DNA of 52,904 bases from a virus: IMG/VR virus record IMGVR_UViG_3300014838_000028, positions 1 to 52,904 of that record. The stretch is one strand, 5' to 3'. Positions 6,503 to 13,066 of the stretch are shown here, one piece after another. Both the position numbers and the translations under genes were made by a program. Within the stretch, counting starts at the first letter, position 1; the number at the start of each line of letters is the position of its first letter. Below the pieces are notes generated by a model. It worked only from the letters and a program-made list of their open reading frames with translations. It was not told the origin of the DNA and made no database searches.

Positions 6503-6798
6503 TCGAGTGCGGAGAATGTGGCAAGGAGTTTGATCCGATAGCAAGCCGATGGCTCTGTCCGTTTTGCGGTCACAAAGAATCCTGTTGCGAAGGAGAAGCT
6601 TCCGATATGAAGTATCAGAATGAACTTATAGCAGCCCTAACAGAATGTGGACGAGAGAAAGACATTCCTTACTTCACTGGCAAGGAGTATGGTACTTCAG
6701 GGCATTCCATTCCAGAGCCATTTGAGATTACTTATTCTGATGGCATTACAGCAACTCATTTTGCTGGGAGAGTAGAGAAATTGCAATGGAAAACCTAG
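6499..6798 (+). CDS. Zinc-ribbon protein
   Basis: 99 residues from ATG 6499 (ATGA overlap with the previous stop). CGECGKEFDPIASRWLCPFC gives two CxxC knuckles, a classic zinc ribbon, followed by a mixed domain of about 65 residues (YFTGKEYGTSG, ITYSDGITATHFAGRVEKLQ). Zinc ribbons bind DNA, RNA or proteins; no specific role can be assigned. The end overlaps the next gene by 13 bases. Confidence 0.6.
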   Translation: MIECGECGKEFDPIASRWLCPFCGHKESCCEGEASDMKYQNELIAALTECGREKDIPYFTGKEYGTSGHSIPEPFEITYSDGITATHFAGRVEKLQWKT

Positions 6799-7034
6799 AT
6801 GAGCTTCCTATTTGCACACGGTGTGGGCATGCGGCAAGTGAGCATCACTGGTCAATCTTTCCGGGCGGTGCAACGCTTATAGAAGAGTGTGACCACTGGG
6901 ATGTAATAGATTGTCAGTGTCCCGGATATCGTAGGCCACTTCCGCCGATAGCTTTGAAAGATGATGGTAGCCGAGGGCATTTGAGAACACGGGCTGTTGA
7001 AAGTATTCCCGGTCTATGGTGGGAGATGCCATGA
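6786..7034 (+). CDS. Small Cys/His-rich protein
   Basis: 82 residues from ATG 6786. CTRCGHAASEHH and ECDHWDVIDCQCPGY give at least five cysteines and several histidines spaced for one or two metal sites; short proteins with CxxCGH...CxCxxY are frequent in actinophage early regions. Overlaps genes on both sides. Function unknown. Confidence 0.6.
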   Translation: MENLDELPICTRCGHAASEHHWSIFPGGATLIEECDHWDVIDCQCPGYRRPLPPIALKDDGSRGHLRTRAVESIPGLWWEMP

Positions 7035-7177
7035 GGTCGAAACGATATTTATGGCTGCGGTTCCGTGTGGGCTTGCAATGTCGAGCTATATGCAATGTCG
7101 AGCATGGCTGCGGCGTTACTAGCGTGTTTTTATGCCATCGGTTCCGTTGGCATTGGGGCAGATGCCGAAATGGCTAA
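7031..7177 (+). CDS. Small basic Cys-rich protein
   Basis: 48 residues from ATG 7031 (ATGA overlap). Basic and cysteine-containing (RFRVGLQCRAICNVEHGCG), ends within the next gene's start. No family recognised; supported mainly by the overlap pattern. Confidence 0.35.
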   Translation: MRSKRYLWLRFRVGLQCRAICNVEHGCGVTSVFLCHRFRWHWGRCRNG

Positions 7178-7517
7178 AAGGGCATGCTTACAGTGTGGCG
7201 CCGCCTTTAGTGGTGAGGGATCGTATTGCAGTCGACATCGTCGGGTCCGTAATGCTGATCCGGCAGGGCGTGGTTATGGATCGGTATGGAAACGGAAGAG
7301 CAGGGCTATCCGCACGGCATGGGTAAATGCAAACGGTTTGGTATGTCCCGGCACAAAATGGTGTGTTATTCCAAATGTGGCTCATCATTGCTTAGACCTA
7401 ACGGTCGACCATGACCGAGGCGAAGTAATGTGCCGATCCGCTAACAGTCGAAAAGGTGCCGGCGAGGATCGCTGGTCCGATAAGCCTAAAGGAGGTAACC
7501 GTGTTGTCCGGTTCTAA
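7170..7517 (+). CDS. Small HNH endonuclease
   Basis: 115 residues from ATG 7170. An N-terminal zinc knuckle (CLQCGAAF...YCSRH) is followed by YGSVWKRKSRAIRTAW and then LTVDHDRGEVMCRSANSRKG, which matches the HNH core: first His in VDH, Asn in SANSRKG, and the final basic residue. The usual CxxC of this motif is reduced to one Cys. HNH proteins nick or cut DNA; in phages they may assist packaging or act as mobile elements. This one lies far from the terminase, so a mobile origin is favoured. Confidence 0.65.
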   Translation: MAKRACLQCGAAFSGEGSYCSRHRRVRNADPAGRGYGSVWKRKSRAIRTAWVNANGLVCPGTKWCVIPNVAHHCLDLTVDHDRGEVMCRSANSRKGAGEDRWSDKPKGGNRVVRF

Positions 7518-7545
7518 AGTCTCGTGTGGGCATTCTAGTGAATAG
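7501..7545 (+). CDS. Possible 14-residue peptide with strong ribosome site
   Basis: AAAGGAGGTAACC (7488-7500) is one of the strongest ribosome binding sites in the window, and points to GTG 7501. The frame stops after 14 codons. It may be a leader peptide coupling translation to the gene at 7526, or the site may serve 7526 at long distance. Confidence 0.3.
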   Translation: MLSGSKVSCGHSSE

Positions 7546-7708
7546 CGGTGAGGAGATATTGGAATGGCTGTCCATGATAAACAAATGGGAACAGCAGCGG
7601 CTAATAACTTTTTGGGAGAGTTGGGAGCTATGCAGATATCCGACTCACCGAGCCTTTCTAAATCGTGCGGCTTATCTACGTATGAACGGGACCCGGAGAA
7701 TTGTCTAA
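7526..7708 (+). CDS. Small helical protein
   Basis: 60 residues from GTG 7526. Predicted helix-turn-helix-like layout (EEILEWLSMINKWEQQRLIT, then PTHRAFLNRAAYLRMNGTRR) with a basic end, so nucleic acid binding is possible. Not recognised as a named family. Overlaps the next gene by eight bases. Confidence 0.4.
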   Translation: MGILVNSGEEILEWLSMINKWEQQRLITFWESWELCRYPTHRAFLNRAAYLRMNGTRRIV

Positions 7709-7859
7709 GCGTTGCCGTTGTCCGTTGCCGAATTGGCTGAACAGTTGGGTATGCGATGCATGTGACCTTGGTTGCGAAGATGCGTCTTGTGAGTGCTTCA
7801 TTATCCTAGCTGCTATAAGGGATTTTCGTAAGGGTCATCCAGAACACAAGCAAATATAA
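7701..7859 (+). CDS. Cys-rich small protein
   Basis: 52 residues from TTG 7701, with CCGGAGA just upstream. Seven cysteines in the first 33 residues (CRCPLPNW, VCDACDLGCED, SCEC) suggest two tightly packed metal sites. The C-terminus is helical and basic. Unknown function; one of a series of such proteins between 5.1 and 8.2 kb. Confidence 0.45.
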   Translation: MSKRCRCPLPNWLNSWVCDACDLGCEDASCECFIILAAIRDFRKGHPEHKQI

Positions 7860-7870
7860 GGAGAATTTCA

Positions 7871-8038
7871 ATGGTCACATCTGATACAGAGGCGAGATGG
7901 GAAATGCACGATGTGAGGATCAAACAGATACAAACTCTAATGGCTGCTGGCGTGCCGGCTAGATTTTATGAAGAGTCCGATCCTGAACTAGCTAAACTAT
8001 TGGGCGATCTTGTTTCAGCCGTCGAGTTTTTGCTATGA
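7871..8038 (+). CDS. Small hypothetical protein
   Basis: 55 residues from ATG 7871, with AAGGAGAA 5-6 bases upstream. Helical (EMHDVRIKQIQTLMAAGVPA, then ELAKLLGDLVSAVEF). No family recognised. Ends in the start of the next gene. Confidence 0.55.
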   Translation: MVTSDTEARWEMHDVRIKQIQTLMAAGVPARFYEESDPELAKLLGDLVSAVEFLL

Positions 8039-8175
8039 ATGCGGTCAGAGTTGAGTGTCCGAAGTGTCACAAAGGCATAAGCACCTCGCTTACTATCCTT
8101 GGTGCAGAGTGTCTGAAGTGTGGCGTTTTACTGGTCGACGTTGATGGCAAGCGATGCAAAAAGGCGATCTTGTGA
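8035..8175 (+). CDS. Small zinc-ribbon protein
   Basis: 46 residues from ATG 8035 (ATGA overlap). CPKCHKG and CLKCG, 16 residues apart, form a complete four-cysteine zinc ribbon, with a fifth Cys near the end. Could bind nucleic acid or a host protein; no further call. Confidence 0.55.
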   Translation: MNAVRVECPKCHKGISTSLTILGAECLKCGVLLVDVDGKRCKKAIL

Positions 8176-8176
8176 G

Positions 8177-8248
8177 ATGCGCCGGCTTGTTCGTGTCATG
8201 TGGCAAGGCATCGAGAATCTAGGGACGGCGAATCTCTATTATGAGTGA
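8177..8248 (+). CDS. Possible 23-residue peptide (first member of a duplicated pair)
   Basis: ATG 8177 to TGA 8248. Basic N-terminus (RRLVRVMW) and an end in YYE that overlaps ATGAGTGAACG of the next gene. The same arrangement recurs at 8369-8437, where a 22-residue frame ends in DYE over ATGAGTGAACG. The recurrence is the main support. Confidence 0.3.
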   Translation: MRRLVRVMWQGIENLGTANLYYE

Positions 8249-8372
8249 ACGTCGATATAGACTGAGAATGTGGCTCTATAACCGAGGTCTTGTGAACTTT
8301 GATCGAGAATGGTATTGCTGGGAAACGAGTTATCCGATTATGAAGCCTTTCACATGGTGGTTCAACCGATGA
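8241..8372 (+). CDS. Small aromatic/basic protein
   Basis: 43 residues from ATG 8241 (begins MSERRYRLRMWLYNRGLVNF). The first four residues, MSER, match those of the gene at 8430, as part of a local tandem duplication. No known family. Confidence 0.35.
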   Translation: MSERRYRLRMWLYNRGLVNFDREWYCWETSYPIMKPFTWWFNR

Positions 8373-8437
8373 ACCGGCTCGGCCGTTGGCTCGTTCGTGT
8401 CTTGTTGCGAATTTTGAACGGAGTCGATTATGAGTGA
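8369..8437 (+). CDS. Possible 22-residue peptide (second member of duplicated pair)
   Basis: ATG 8369 overlaps the upstream stop and the frame ends over the ATG at 8430. Basic, hydrophobic (RLGRWLVRVLLRILNGVDYE); compare the peptide at 8177. Might form an amphipathic helix at a membrane. Confidence 0.3.
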   Translation: MNRLGRWLVRVLLRILNGVDYE

Positions 8438-8666
8438 ACGGGAGAAATACTTCGCCACACTATTAGGTGTCGATCCGTTGACTCGCCGCACGCATACTTT
8501 CAAGGCTGCACGCTGGCGCCGTTATTGGCTCGTCAGTGTGCGGCCGTTTTTGCGTTGGGGTAGACAGAGCTTAGGTGCGGTGATGTGTTATTGGCCACGA
8601 CCTAATAAATGGCGCCATCGTAAAGAGTACGGCGGTCAATCGTGGGACAAGTGGCCACCGGATTAG
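8430..8666 (+). CDS. Basic hypothetical protein
   Basis: 78 residues from ATG 8430 with ACGGAGT upstream. Very basic and tryptophan-rich (KAARWRRYWLVSVRPFLRWG, then KWRHRKEYGG). Probably nucleic acid or membrane associated; no family recognised. Confidence 0.45.
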   Translation: MSEREKYFATLLGVDPLTRRTHTFKAARWRRYWLVSVRPFLRWGRQSLGAVMCYWPRPNKWRHRKEYGGQSWDKWPPD

Positions 8667-8681
8667 AAATGAGGCGCCGGC

Positions 8682-8768
8682 ATGATCGGTCTAGTTGCGT
8701 TGATATGGGCCGCAGTAGTCATAAGCGGTCTTGTGAGGTCAATCGGTGGGCGACCGTTGCAGCTATAG
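8682..8768 (+). CDS. Tiny membrane peptide
   Basis: 28 residues from ATG 8682, mostly one hydrophobic helix (IGLVALIWAAVVISGLV) with a basic end. GAGGCG lies 9 bases upstream. Last recognisable gene before the gene-free repeat region. Confidence 0.35.
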   Translation: MIGLVALIWAAVVISGLVRSIGGRPLQL

Positions 8769-8950
8769 CGGGCATGCCGGCATATGACGGTACACGAGGC
8801 TACAGACGGCACAGATGAGCAGTGGAGATGCCGGCGGCTTGTATAAGGCACTTGTAGGGCCTTTCTAGCCTGGTCGGCATGCCTAGCATGCTAGTCATAG
8901 CCTCCCTAGGTCAATCGACAGCAGAAGGGCCTACAGGGGCCTGTTTTTGA
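8769..8950. other. Gene-free stretch with weak hairpins
   Basis: No supported gene. Contains palindromic stretches around GGCATGCC/GCATGC (8774-8890) and, at 8929-8947, GGCC repeats followed by five T residues, a weak terminator candidate for the operon ending at 8768. Confidence 0.4.
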
Positions 8951-8954
8951 AGGT

Positions 8955-9020
8955 GTGCTAGTGGCTGCGATGGGTCGATGGCCTAGCCTTACTAGACCGA
9001 TGATCCTAGGCCACTAGCAC
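8955..9020. repeat. Long inverted repeat
   Basis: GTGCTAGTGGC (8955-8965) and GCCACTAGCAC (9010-9020) are perfect inverted copies 44 bases apart; the interior also has partial complementarity (GGTCGATGGCCTAG against CTAGACCGATGATCC). It could extrude as a cruciform or fold as RNA. It lies beside the iteron region. Confidence 0.7.
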
Positions 9021-9029
9021 GAAATGATG

Positions 9030-9137
9030 AGCAGATACAACGCTAGTTGCCAGGTCACACCTAAACTATCGAGCAAATATAACGGTTTCTAGGCAGTGCC
9101 TAGCAAGGAGACATGAAATTCTCGAGCAAATACAACG
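9030..9137. repeat. Three direct repeats AGCAAATAYAACG
   Basis: Copies at 9030-9042 (AGCAGATACAACG), 9072-9084 (AGCAAATATAACG) and 9125-9137 (AGCAAATACAACG), all on the same strand and 42 and 53 bases apart. Two are preceded by CG. The A/T-rich core and regular direction fit a protein-binding site near an origin. Confidence 0.65.
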
Positions 9138-9380
9138 ATAGTTTATAGGTAGCCTCGATCCGTTGGCTGGACAAGGTAGGACCAAAGGGGGACCCTATTT
9201 GATATATGGGTAGGGTACATATTCTGAGGTCACACCATACATTATGACTACATATAGGTTGCATTATCAAGTCGATAGTGTGACGTATAGGCAGCCAGAA
9301 TGTGGCCACATACGGGCACCATTCTATGGTGCCGTCCACTGTCTTATAGGTCAACATACGGTAGCGTTAGCAAGTGTGAC

Positions 9381-9690
9381 AGTGTGCAATAGCGGGCACT
9401 ATATGAGGCTAGCACAGTGTGCAATAGCGGGCACGTTATGGCTGAGGTTATGGCGAGGCGGGCATGCTATAGCGGGCATGTTATGGCGAGGCTAGGTGTG
9501 CAATAGGACGGCGGGCACGGTACATTAGGACGGCGGGCCTAGGGTGCAATAGGTGACAATAGGGTGACAATAGCGGGCACGTTATGGCGAGCATTAGCGG
9601 GCACGATAGCGGGCACGTTATGGCGGGCATGCTGCATTAGGCCCTGCATTAGGGCTGCAATGCCGATGCATTATGCCTTGCATTAGGGTT
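9381..9690. repeat. Iteron-like repeat array, candidate replication origin
   Basis: The 17-bp unit TAGCGGGCACGTTATGG occurs at 9425-9441, 9571-9587 and 9607-9623, with a one-base variant at 9470-9486. A 19-bp unit AGTGTGCAATAGCGGGCAC occurs at 9381-9399 and 9416-9434. GCGGGCA/GCGGGCC cores number about ten, and GCATTAGG-type repeats fill 9640-9700. Dense same-strand repeats in the only 1.1-kb gene-free stretch of this arm are typical of replication initiator binding sites. The RepA-like helicase is 4 kb to the left. No function has been shown. Confidence 0.6.
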
Positions 9691-9963
9691 TAGCATTGAT
9701 GACTAACTACTAATGAATAGAGTTTGTGTCAACCTATAAACATATGGATTGACCAGCGAATTCGCAGGTGGATACACGATAAACATATGCGGGTAGGGGG
9801 TAAGGTGAAATTGATAAACTCTCGGACACGGCTCTCTGGGCCGCTGACATCGTCTACGGGTTTTACATGTCCCTGACCTGCACTTATACGGCTTGTTGAA
9901 TACACATTCATGCCAAATAAGGCTTATATCATAACGCTTTTTGGCACAATTCGAGGGAGGGAA
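9691..9963 (+). promoter_or_regulatory. Leader region with candidate promoter
   Basis: GATAAACATATG-type repeats (around 9735 and 9777) and the palindrome GCGAATTCGC (9757-9766) lie upstream. CTGACC (9873-9878) and TTGAAT (9896-9901) are 17 bases apart, a plausible promoter for the gene at 9964; the -35 shares CTGACCTGC with the elements at 5600 and 5690. No convincing gene in this stretch. Confidence 0.4.
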
Positions 9964-10542
9964 ATGACACCTGTGAATAACACCGGACAGATAATACCGG
10001 CACATACGCAGTTAGTAACGGTGCATTTGGTTTACAACTATCCCGAGCACGGACCCCGTGGTGATGCATTCGAAGCTGCGAAGGAGCGCATGAAACAGCT
10101 CGGCCTCGTGCATTGCGTAGTGCCCGGTTGTGATACCTTTGCACCAATTGAGTATCATCACACTTGGGTTGAGAACGCAATGCAGAATGGTATCGACGTT
10201 ACTAAGCTCGACGGCATCGCTGGATTAGAGCTTACCGATGAAGAGTTTACTGTATGGGTGCAGTCACCTGGGAACCTGGAGCCTTTGTGCTCTGTGCATC
10301 ACAGAACCCAACTAGGAATCCACCATATCCCTGAGCCTGACTGGAATGCATTACGGGCCTGGAAGAATGGCATCCCTGAGCCTGTCGAGGTTGCCCCTAC
10401 GCCGGCTCCTGCCGGCTCATTGCCGGCTGGTAAGTACCCGGTGCTAGAGCGGTTGGTGGCGCCGGCCGCACCACAGCCCCCCGATCCCGATTACACCGCT
10501 GGCGTGTGGTATCACTTCTGGCATCTGTATCACCTCAAGTAA
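9964..10542 (+). CDS. HNH-like phage protein
   Basis: 192 residues from ATG 9964, chosen because GGGAGGG (9954-9960) lies just upstream. CVVPGCDTF, then IEYHHTWVENAMQNGIDVTK, then PGNLEPLCSVHHRTQLGIHH resemble an HNH-fold protein family widespread in actinophages: two zinc cysteines, an HH pair, the LxPLC segment and a final His pair. The last 50 residues are Pro/Ala-rich (VAPTPAPAGSLPAGKYPV) and look like a linker. Cutting activity is not certain because the central Asn is not obvious. First gene of the operon that leads to the lysin. Confidence 0.6.
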   Translation: MTPVNNTGQIIPAHTQLVTVHLVYNYPEHGPRGDAFEAAKERMKQLGLVHCVVPGCDTFAPIEYHHTWVENAMQNGIDVTKLDGIAGLELTDEEFTVWVQSPGNLEPLCSVHHRTQLGIHHIPEPDWNALRAWKNGIPEPVEVAPTPAPAGSLPAGKYPVLERLVAPAAPQPPDPDYTAGVWYHFWHLYHLK

Positions 10543-10553
10543 AGGAGTCCACT

Positions 10554-10628
10554 ATGTCATTGCTTTTGACAATTCTCGTCGTTGTAGTTGTTGCCTGTGT
10601 CATTATCGCCATCGTCCATAGGATTTAG
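10554..10628 (+). CDS. Tiny single-pass membrane protein
   Basis: 24 residues, a single hydrophobic helix (LLLTILVVVVVACVIIAIV) ending in HRI. AAAGGAG is eight bases upstream of ATG 10554. The stop abuts the next ATG. Located upstream of the lysin, so a role in lysis is possible. Confidence 0.5.
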   Translation: MSLLLTILVVVVVACVIIAIVHRI

Positions 10629-10889
10629 ATGCAATTGAGCGGGGTTGAAATACTGGCAATCACCGCAGCTAGCCTAACGGTCCTAAACGTTGTTGGTGGT
10701 GCTGCAACTTGGTTGCATAATAAACATGTCAATGCGGTTGCTGCCGGAGTCGTTAGTAACTTGGACACAAGTACACCTAGTCCCACTCCGGTTCAGCCAC
10801 TTACGATCAACATAACGGTGACGGGCATTACCGACGTCTCACCGACGGCGCCACGTCACTCGACGGTTATGTTCCACGAGGGTGTATGA
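10629..10889 (+). CDS. Small membrane protein, possible holin
   Basis: 86 residues with one transmembrane helix near the N-terminus (EILAITAASLTVLNVVGGAA), then a Ser/Thr/Pro-rich region. Together with the genes at 10554 and 11471 it places membrane proteins within 1.1 kb of the DUF1906 lysin, as in lysis cassettes. A single helix and soluble tail would be unusual for a classical holin, so the call is tentative. Confidence 0.45.
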   Translation: MQLSGVEILAITAASLTVLNVVGGAATWLHNKHVNAVAAGVVSNLDTSTPSPTPVQPLTINITVTGITDVSPTAPRHSTVMFHEGV

Positions 10890-11044
10890 AAGACAAGAAG
10901 AAAACCACACCGGACTTCTATAACAAGCCATGCCCAAATTGTGGCTCGCTGACAAGGAATGTTTATTGCTCCGACTTCTGTCGAAAGGCTGGCAAGGAAG
11001 ACAAGAAGCTTCGTGCTCGGTACCCGGATGTGTTCGATCCATGA
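10886..11044 (+). CDS. Small zinc-finger protein
   Basis: 52 residues from ATG 10886 (ATGA overlap). CPNCGSLTRNVYCSDFCRKA gives a four-cysteine site of the kind seen in small MYND/zinc-ribbon phage proteins; both ends are lysine-rich. Function unknown. Confidence 0.55.
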   Translation: MKDKKKTTPDFYNKPCPNCGSLTRNVYCSDFCRKAGKEDKKLRARYPDVFDP

Positions 11045-11208
11045 AACTAATCAAGCTGCCGAAGCACATTCACGCCGCTCGACACCTGAAGCGTGAAGGT
11101 CGCAAAGCCGTTACGACTCGGCCTATTCGTGTCGGTATAAAGGCTGGCCTGTTGGCCATTCACTCAGTTGATAAGTCGAAGAGCAGCAAGGGAAAGGGGA
11201 AAAAGTGA
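11041..11208 (+). CDS. Small basic protein
   Basis: 55 residues from ATG 11041 overlapping the upstream stop. Strongly basic, with KHIHAARHLKREGRK near the start and a Lys/Gly tail (SKSSKGKGKK). Likely binds nucleic acid; no named family. Confidence 0.45.
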   Translation: MKLIKLPKHIHAARHLKREGRKAVTTRPIRVGIKAGLLAIHSVDKSKSSKGKGKK

Positions 11209-11474
11209 GCAGAGTATTTGATGAGATAAATGCTCGGCGTGCTGGACCTAGTCGGCAGATAACTGTAACCAGTCCGTTGCCACCCGATTTGATGGAACCG
11301 CCTCAGCCGGGAAATAAAGGCCCGAGCATTGCAATAACTTCAGGCATGGCGTTTGATAAAGACGTGCCGCCTAGGTGCTGGGCCGACTGTGATAGTTCAT
11401 ACACACTTTGTATCCAAGACCCGGTGCCCGATGGTATCGGTCTTTGTGCTGAGCATTTTCGGGTGACTGTATGA
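11205..11474 (+). CDS. Small hypothetical protein with Cys cluster
   Basis: 89 residues from GTG 11205 (GTGA overlap). The C-terminal third, PRCWADCDSSYTLCIQDP and LCAEHF, has four cysteines and a histidine suited to metal binding. The N-terminal half is Pro-rich and probably flexible. No family recognised. Confidence 0.5.
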   Translation: MSRVFDEINARRAGPSRQITVTSPLPPDLMEPPQPGNKGPSIAITSGMAFDKDVPPRCWADCDSSYTLCIQDPVPDGIGLCAEHFRVTV

Positions 11475-11692
11475 TCTATCTCGCTATCGCCTTCATAGTA
11501 ATTTGGGCCTGGGGTTGGGGATTCTATACGCATGATAGTCGACCCGTCGATAGCCTCGTCGCTCTTTTCTGGCCTGTACTATCACCTCTTGGTCACCTGA
11601 TTCATTGGTGGGATTGGGGTGGAAAGAACCACTGTCTTATAAGGTATAATGACATGAAGTGGTGGCACCGTGGTCTAAAGGAAAGAAGGTAG
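11471..11692 (+). CDS. Small membrane protein
   Basis: 73 residues from ATG 11471 (ATGA overlap). The N-terminal helix IYLAIAFIVIWAWGWGF is hydrophobic and a second segment (SLVALFWPVLSPLGHLIHWW) may also enter the membrane; the C-terminus is basic. It directly precedes the lysin gene and is the better holin candidate of this cassette if it has two helices. Confidence 0.5.
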   Translation: MIYLAIAFIVIWAWGWGFYTHDSRPVDSLVALFWPVLSPLGHLIHWWDWGGKNHCLIRYNDMKWWHRGLKERR

Positions 11693-11695
11693 AAC

Positions 11696-12457
11696 ATGGG
11701 TAAAGGTTTGGATTCTCCTTCGGCGCTACCTGTAAACTATCTGGTTTCCGGTGGGTACAGTTTCGTCGGTAGGTACATCTCGGGTTACACCCCGAAGACA
11801 CTAAAGGTTGATGAGGCAAAGGGATATATCTCTGCTGGCATCAAGGTAGTTCTGGTTTATGAGGATGCGGCTAATGATGCCCTTGGTGGCACAGCCGCAG
11901 GAGAAGCGAAGGCGGCTATTGCCGACCCGCAGCTTTTTGCACTGGGCGTTCCTAAGGACCGTCCGGTTTATTTCGCAGCCGACTGTTCACCGGTTGGCTC
12001 ACAAGTACAAGCGGCAGTAGAATGCGCCCAGGCATTCGCTGCTGCTTTAGGTCGACCCGCCGCTATTTACGGAGACGTCAATACATGCAACGCCGCCTCC
12101 CAAGCCGGCGTCAAGTACACTTGGCAATTCGGCACAGGGGTTTCAGTTGACCGTGCAATTTATCAGGTGTACCCGTGGATTTATGTCACCGGCCTCGCTG
12201 CCGATCCTGACGTATCCTACAAATCCGACTATGGCCAATGGCCCTATCATAAGGAGGTGGGCAACTTGTTTGCAACTAATAAGGCCGGTACCCTTTACCG
12301 ACTCTCGCAATATGCTGTGCCCGGCGCCGTAGGCGCTACTGAGGAATGGCGTGTGCTGCCGTCCGGTGTGAAGGCCCAATTGGCCGCTGCCGGCATTCCG
12401 GTTGTCGATGACTCAGCCGGTATTCTAATTCCCTTGTGGGAAATACACACACCGTAA
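11696..12457 (+). CDS. Lysin with DUF1906 (Rv2525c-like) glycoside hydrolase-like domain
   Basis: 253 residues from ATG 11696, with AAAGAAGG nearby. The layout of GLDSPSALPVNYLVSGGYSF, VGRYISGYTPKTLKVDEAK, GIKVVLVYED and PVYFAADCSP matches the DUF1906 domain, a TIM-barrel related to GH25 lysozymes found in actinobacterial wall enzymes and in phage endolysins. It probably cleaves host peptidoglycan. YTWQFGTG and the YGQW segment fit later barrel strands. No N-terminal signal peptide, so release would need a holin, and small membrane proteins are encoded just upstream. The C-terminal 60 residues are not assigned and could bind the wall. Confidence 0.75.
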   Translation: MGKGLDSPSALPVNYLVSGGYSFVGRYISGYTPKTLKVDEAKGYISAGIKVVLVYEDAANDALGGTAAGEAKAAIADPQLFALGVPKDRPVYFAADCSPVGSQVQAAVECAQAFAAALGRPAAIYGDVNTCNAASQAGVKYTWQFGTGVSVDRAIYQVYPWIYVTGLAADPDVSYKSDYGQWPYHKEVGNLFATNKAGTLYRLSQYAVPGAVGATEEWRVLPSGVKAQLAAAGIPVVDDSAGILIPLWEIHTP

Positions 12458-12466
12458 GGAGATGAG

Positions 12467-12613
12467 ATGGCACATGCATGGCAAGACGATGTAATAATTC
12501 AAGCGTTAGTAGAACGTGACGGCTTGCGGTGTATGATGCCGGTATGCCGTTTTAGGCGAACGAGGTTTAGTAAAGGGGGTGGTAACTTTGGGCGTGCGCG
12601 GTCCGATACCTAA
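12467..12613 (+). CDS. Short HNH-like fragment
   Basis: 48 residues from ATG 12467, with AAGGAGAT upstream. The start MAHAWQDDVIIQALVERDG and LRCMMPVCRFR resemble the first zinc strand of HNH nucleases (ERDGxxCxxxxC), but the catalytic His-Asn part is missing. HNH genes often stand just before the small terminase, so this is probably a remnant of one. It overlaps the terminase start. Confidence 0.4.
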   Translation: MAHAWQDDVIIQALVERDGLRCMMPVCRFRRTRFSKGGGNFGRARSDT

Positions 12614-13007
12614 GCGCACAGAAGAGCGCCGCCGCCGCAATAAAGAGGGGGGCGAAGTTGATAAGGTTATTTCCAAGATGCCCGAGAAATTCGTCCCGAG
12701 GCCCGCTGCCAAGAACTGGCATACACTCTCCAAAGAGTGGTATGAAAGCTTGATAGTTAGTGGGCAGAGCGACTTCTATGAACCGAGTGACTGGGCACAG
12801 GCGAGAATCCTGGCCGAGATGCTCGACCGCTTACTAAGGGGCCAGATGAACGGGCAGGCACTCGCCGCCTGGTTATCCGGCGCCGCAGATTTGATGACTA
12901 CAGAAGGACAACGGCGCAGATTGCGCATGGAGATTCAAAAAAGAGGGATTGATGAAGAAAGACCCGCAGCCAAAATCCTCAAGTTGTACCGAGACAGGGT
13001 TGCCTAA
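12579..13007 (+). CDS. terS: Terminase small subunit
   Basis: 142 residues. RGPIPKRTEERRRRNK at the N-terminus is a hallmark of small terminases of siphoviruses infecting actinobacteria, and LSKEWYESLIVSGQSDFYEP with the helical remainder fits the family. It recognises phage DNA and feeds it to the large subunit. GTG 12579 overlaps the upstream fragment; TTG 12588 has better spacing from AAAGGGGG (12570-12576) and may be the true start. Immediately upstream of the large subunit. Confidence 0.8.
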   Translation: MVTLGVRGPIPKRTEERRRRNKEGGEVDKVISKMPEKFVPRPAAKNWHTLSKEWYESLIVSGQSDFYEPSDWAQARILAEMLDRLLRGQMNGQALAAWLSGAADLMTTEGQRRRLRMEIQKRGIDEERPAAKILKLYRDRVA

Positions 13008-13066
13008 AATTCTAGTCGATCCTGAAGATGAGCATTTTCTTACAGATTTTGAGGAGGTGATTTCCA

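Noticed and set aside
9244-9495. 83-codon plus-strand frame in the repeat region
   Set aside because: Composed of iteron repeats (NSGHY, CAIAGTLW), no ribosome site; the DNA repeats explain it better than a protein.
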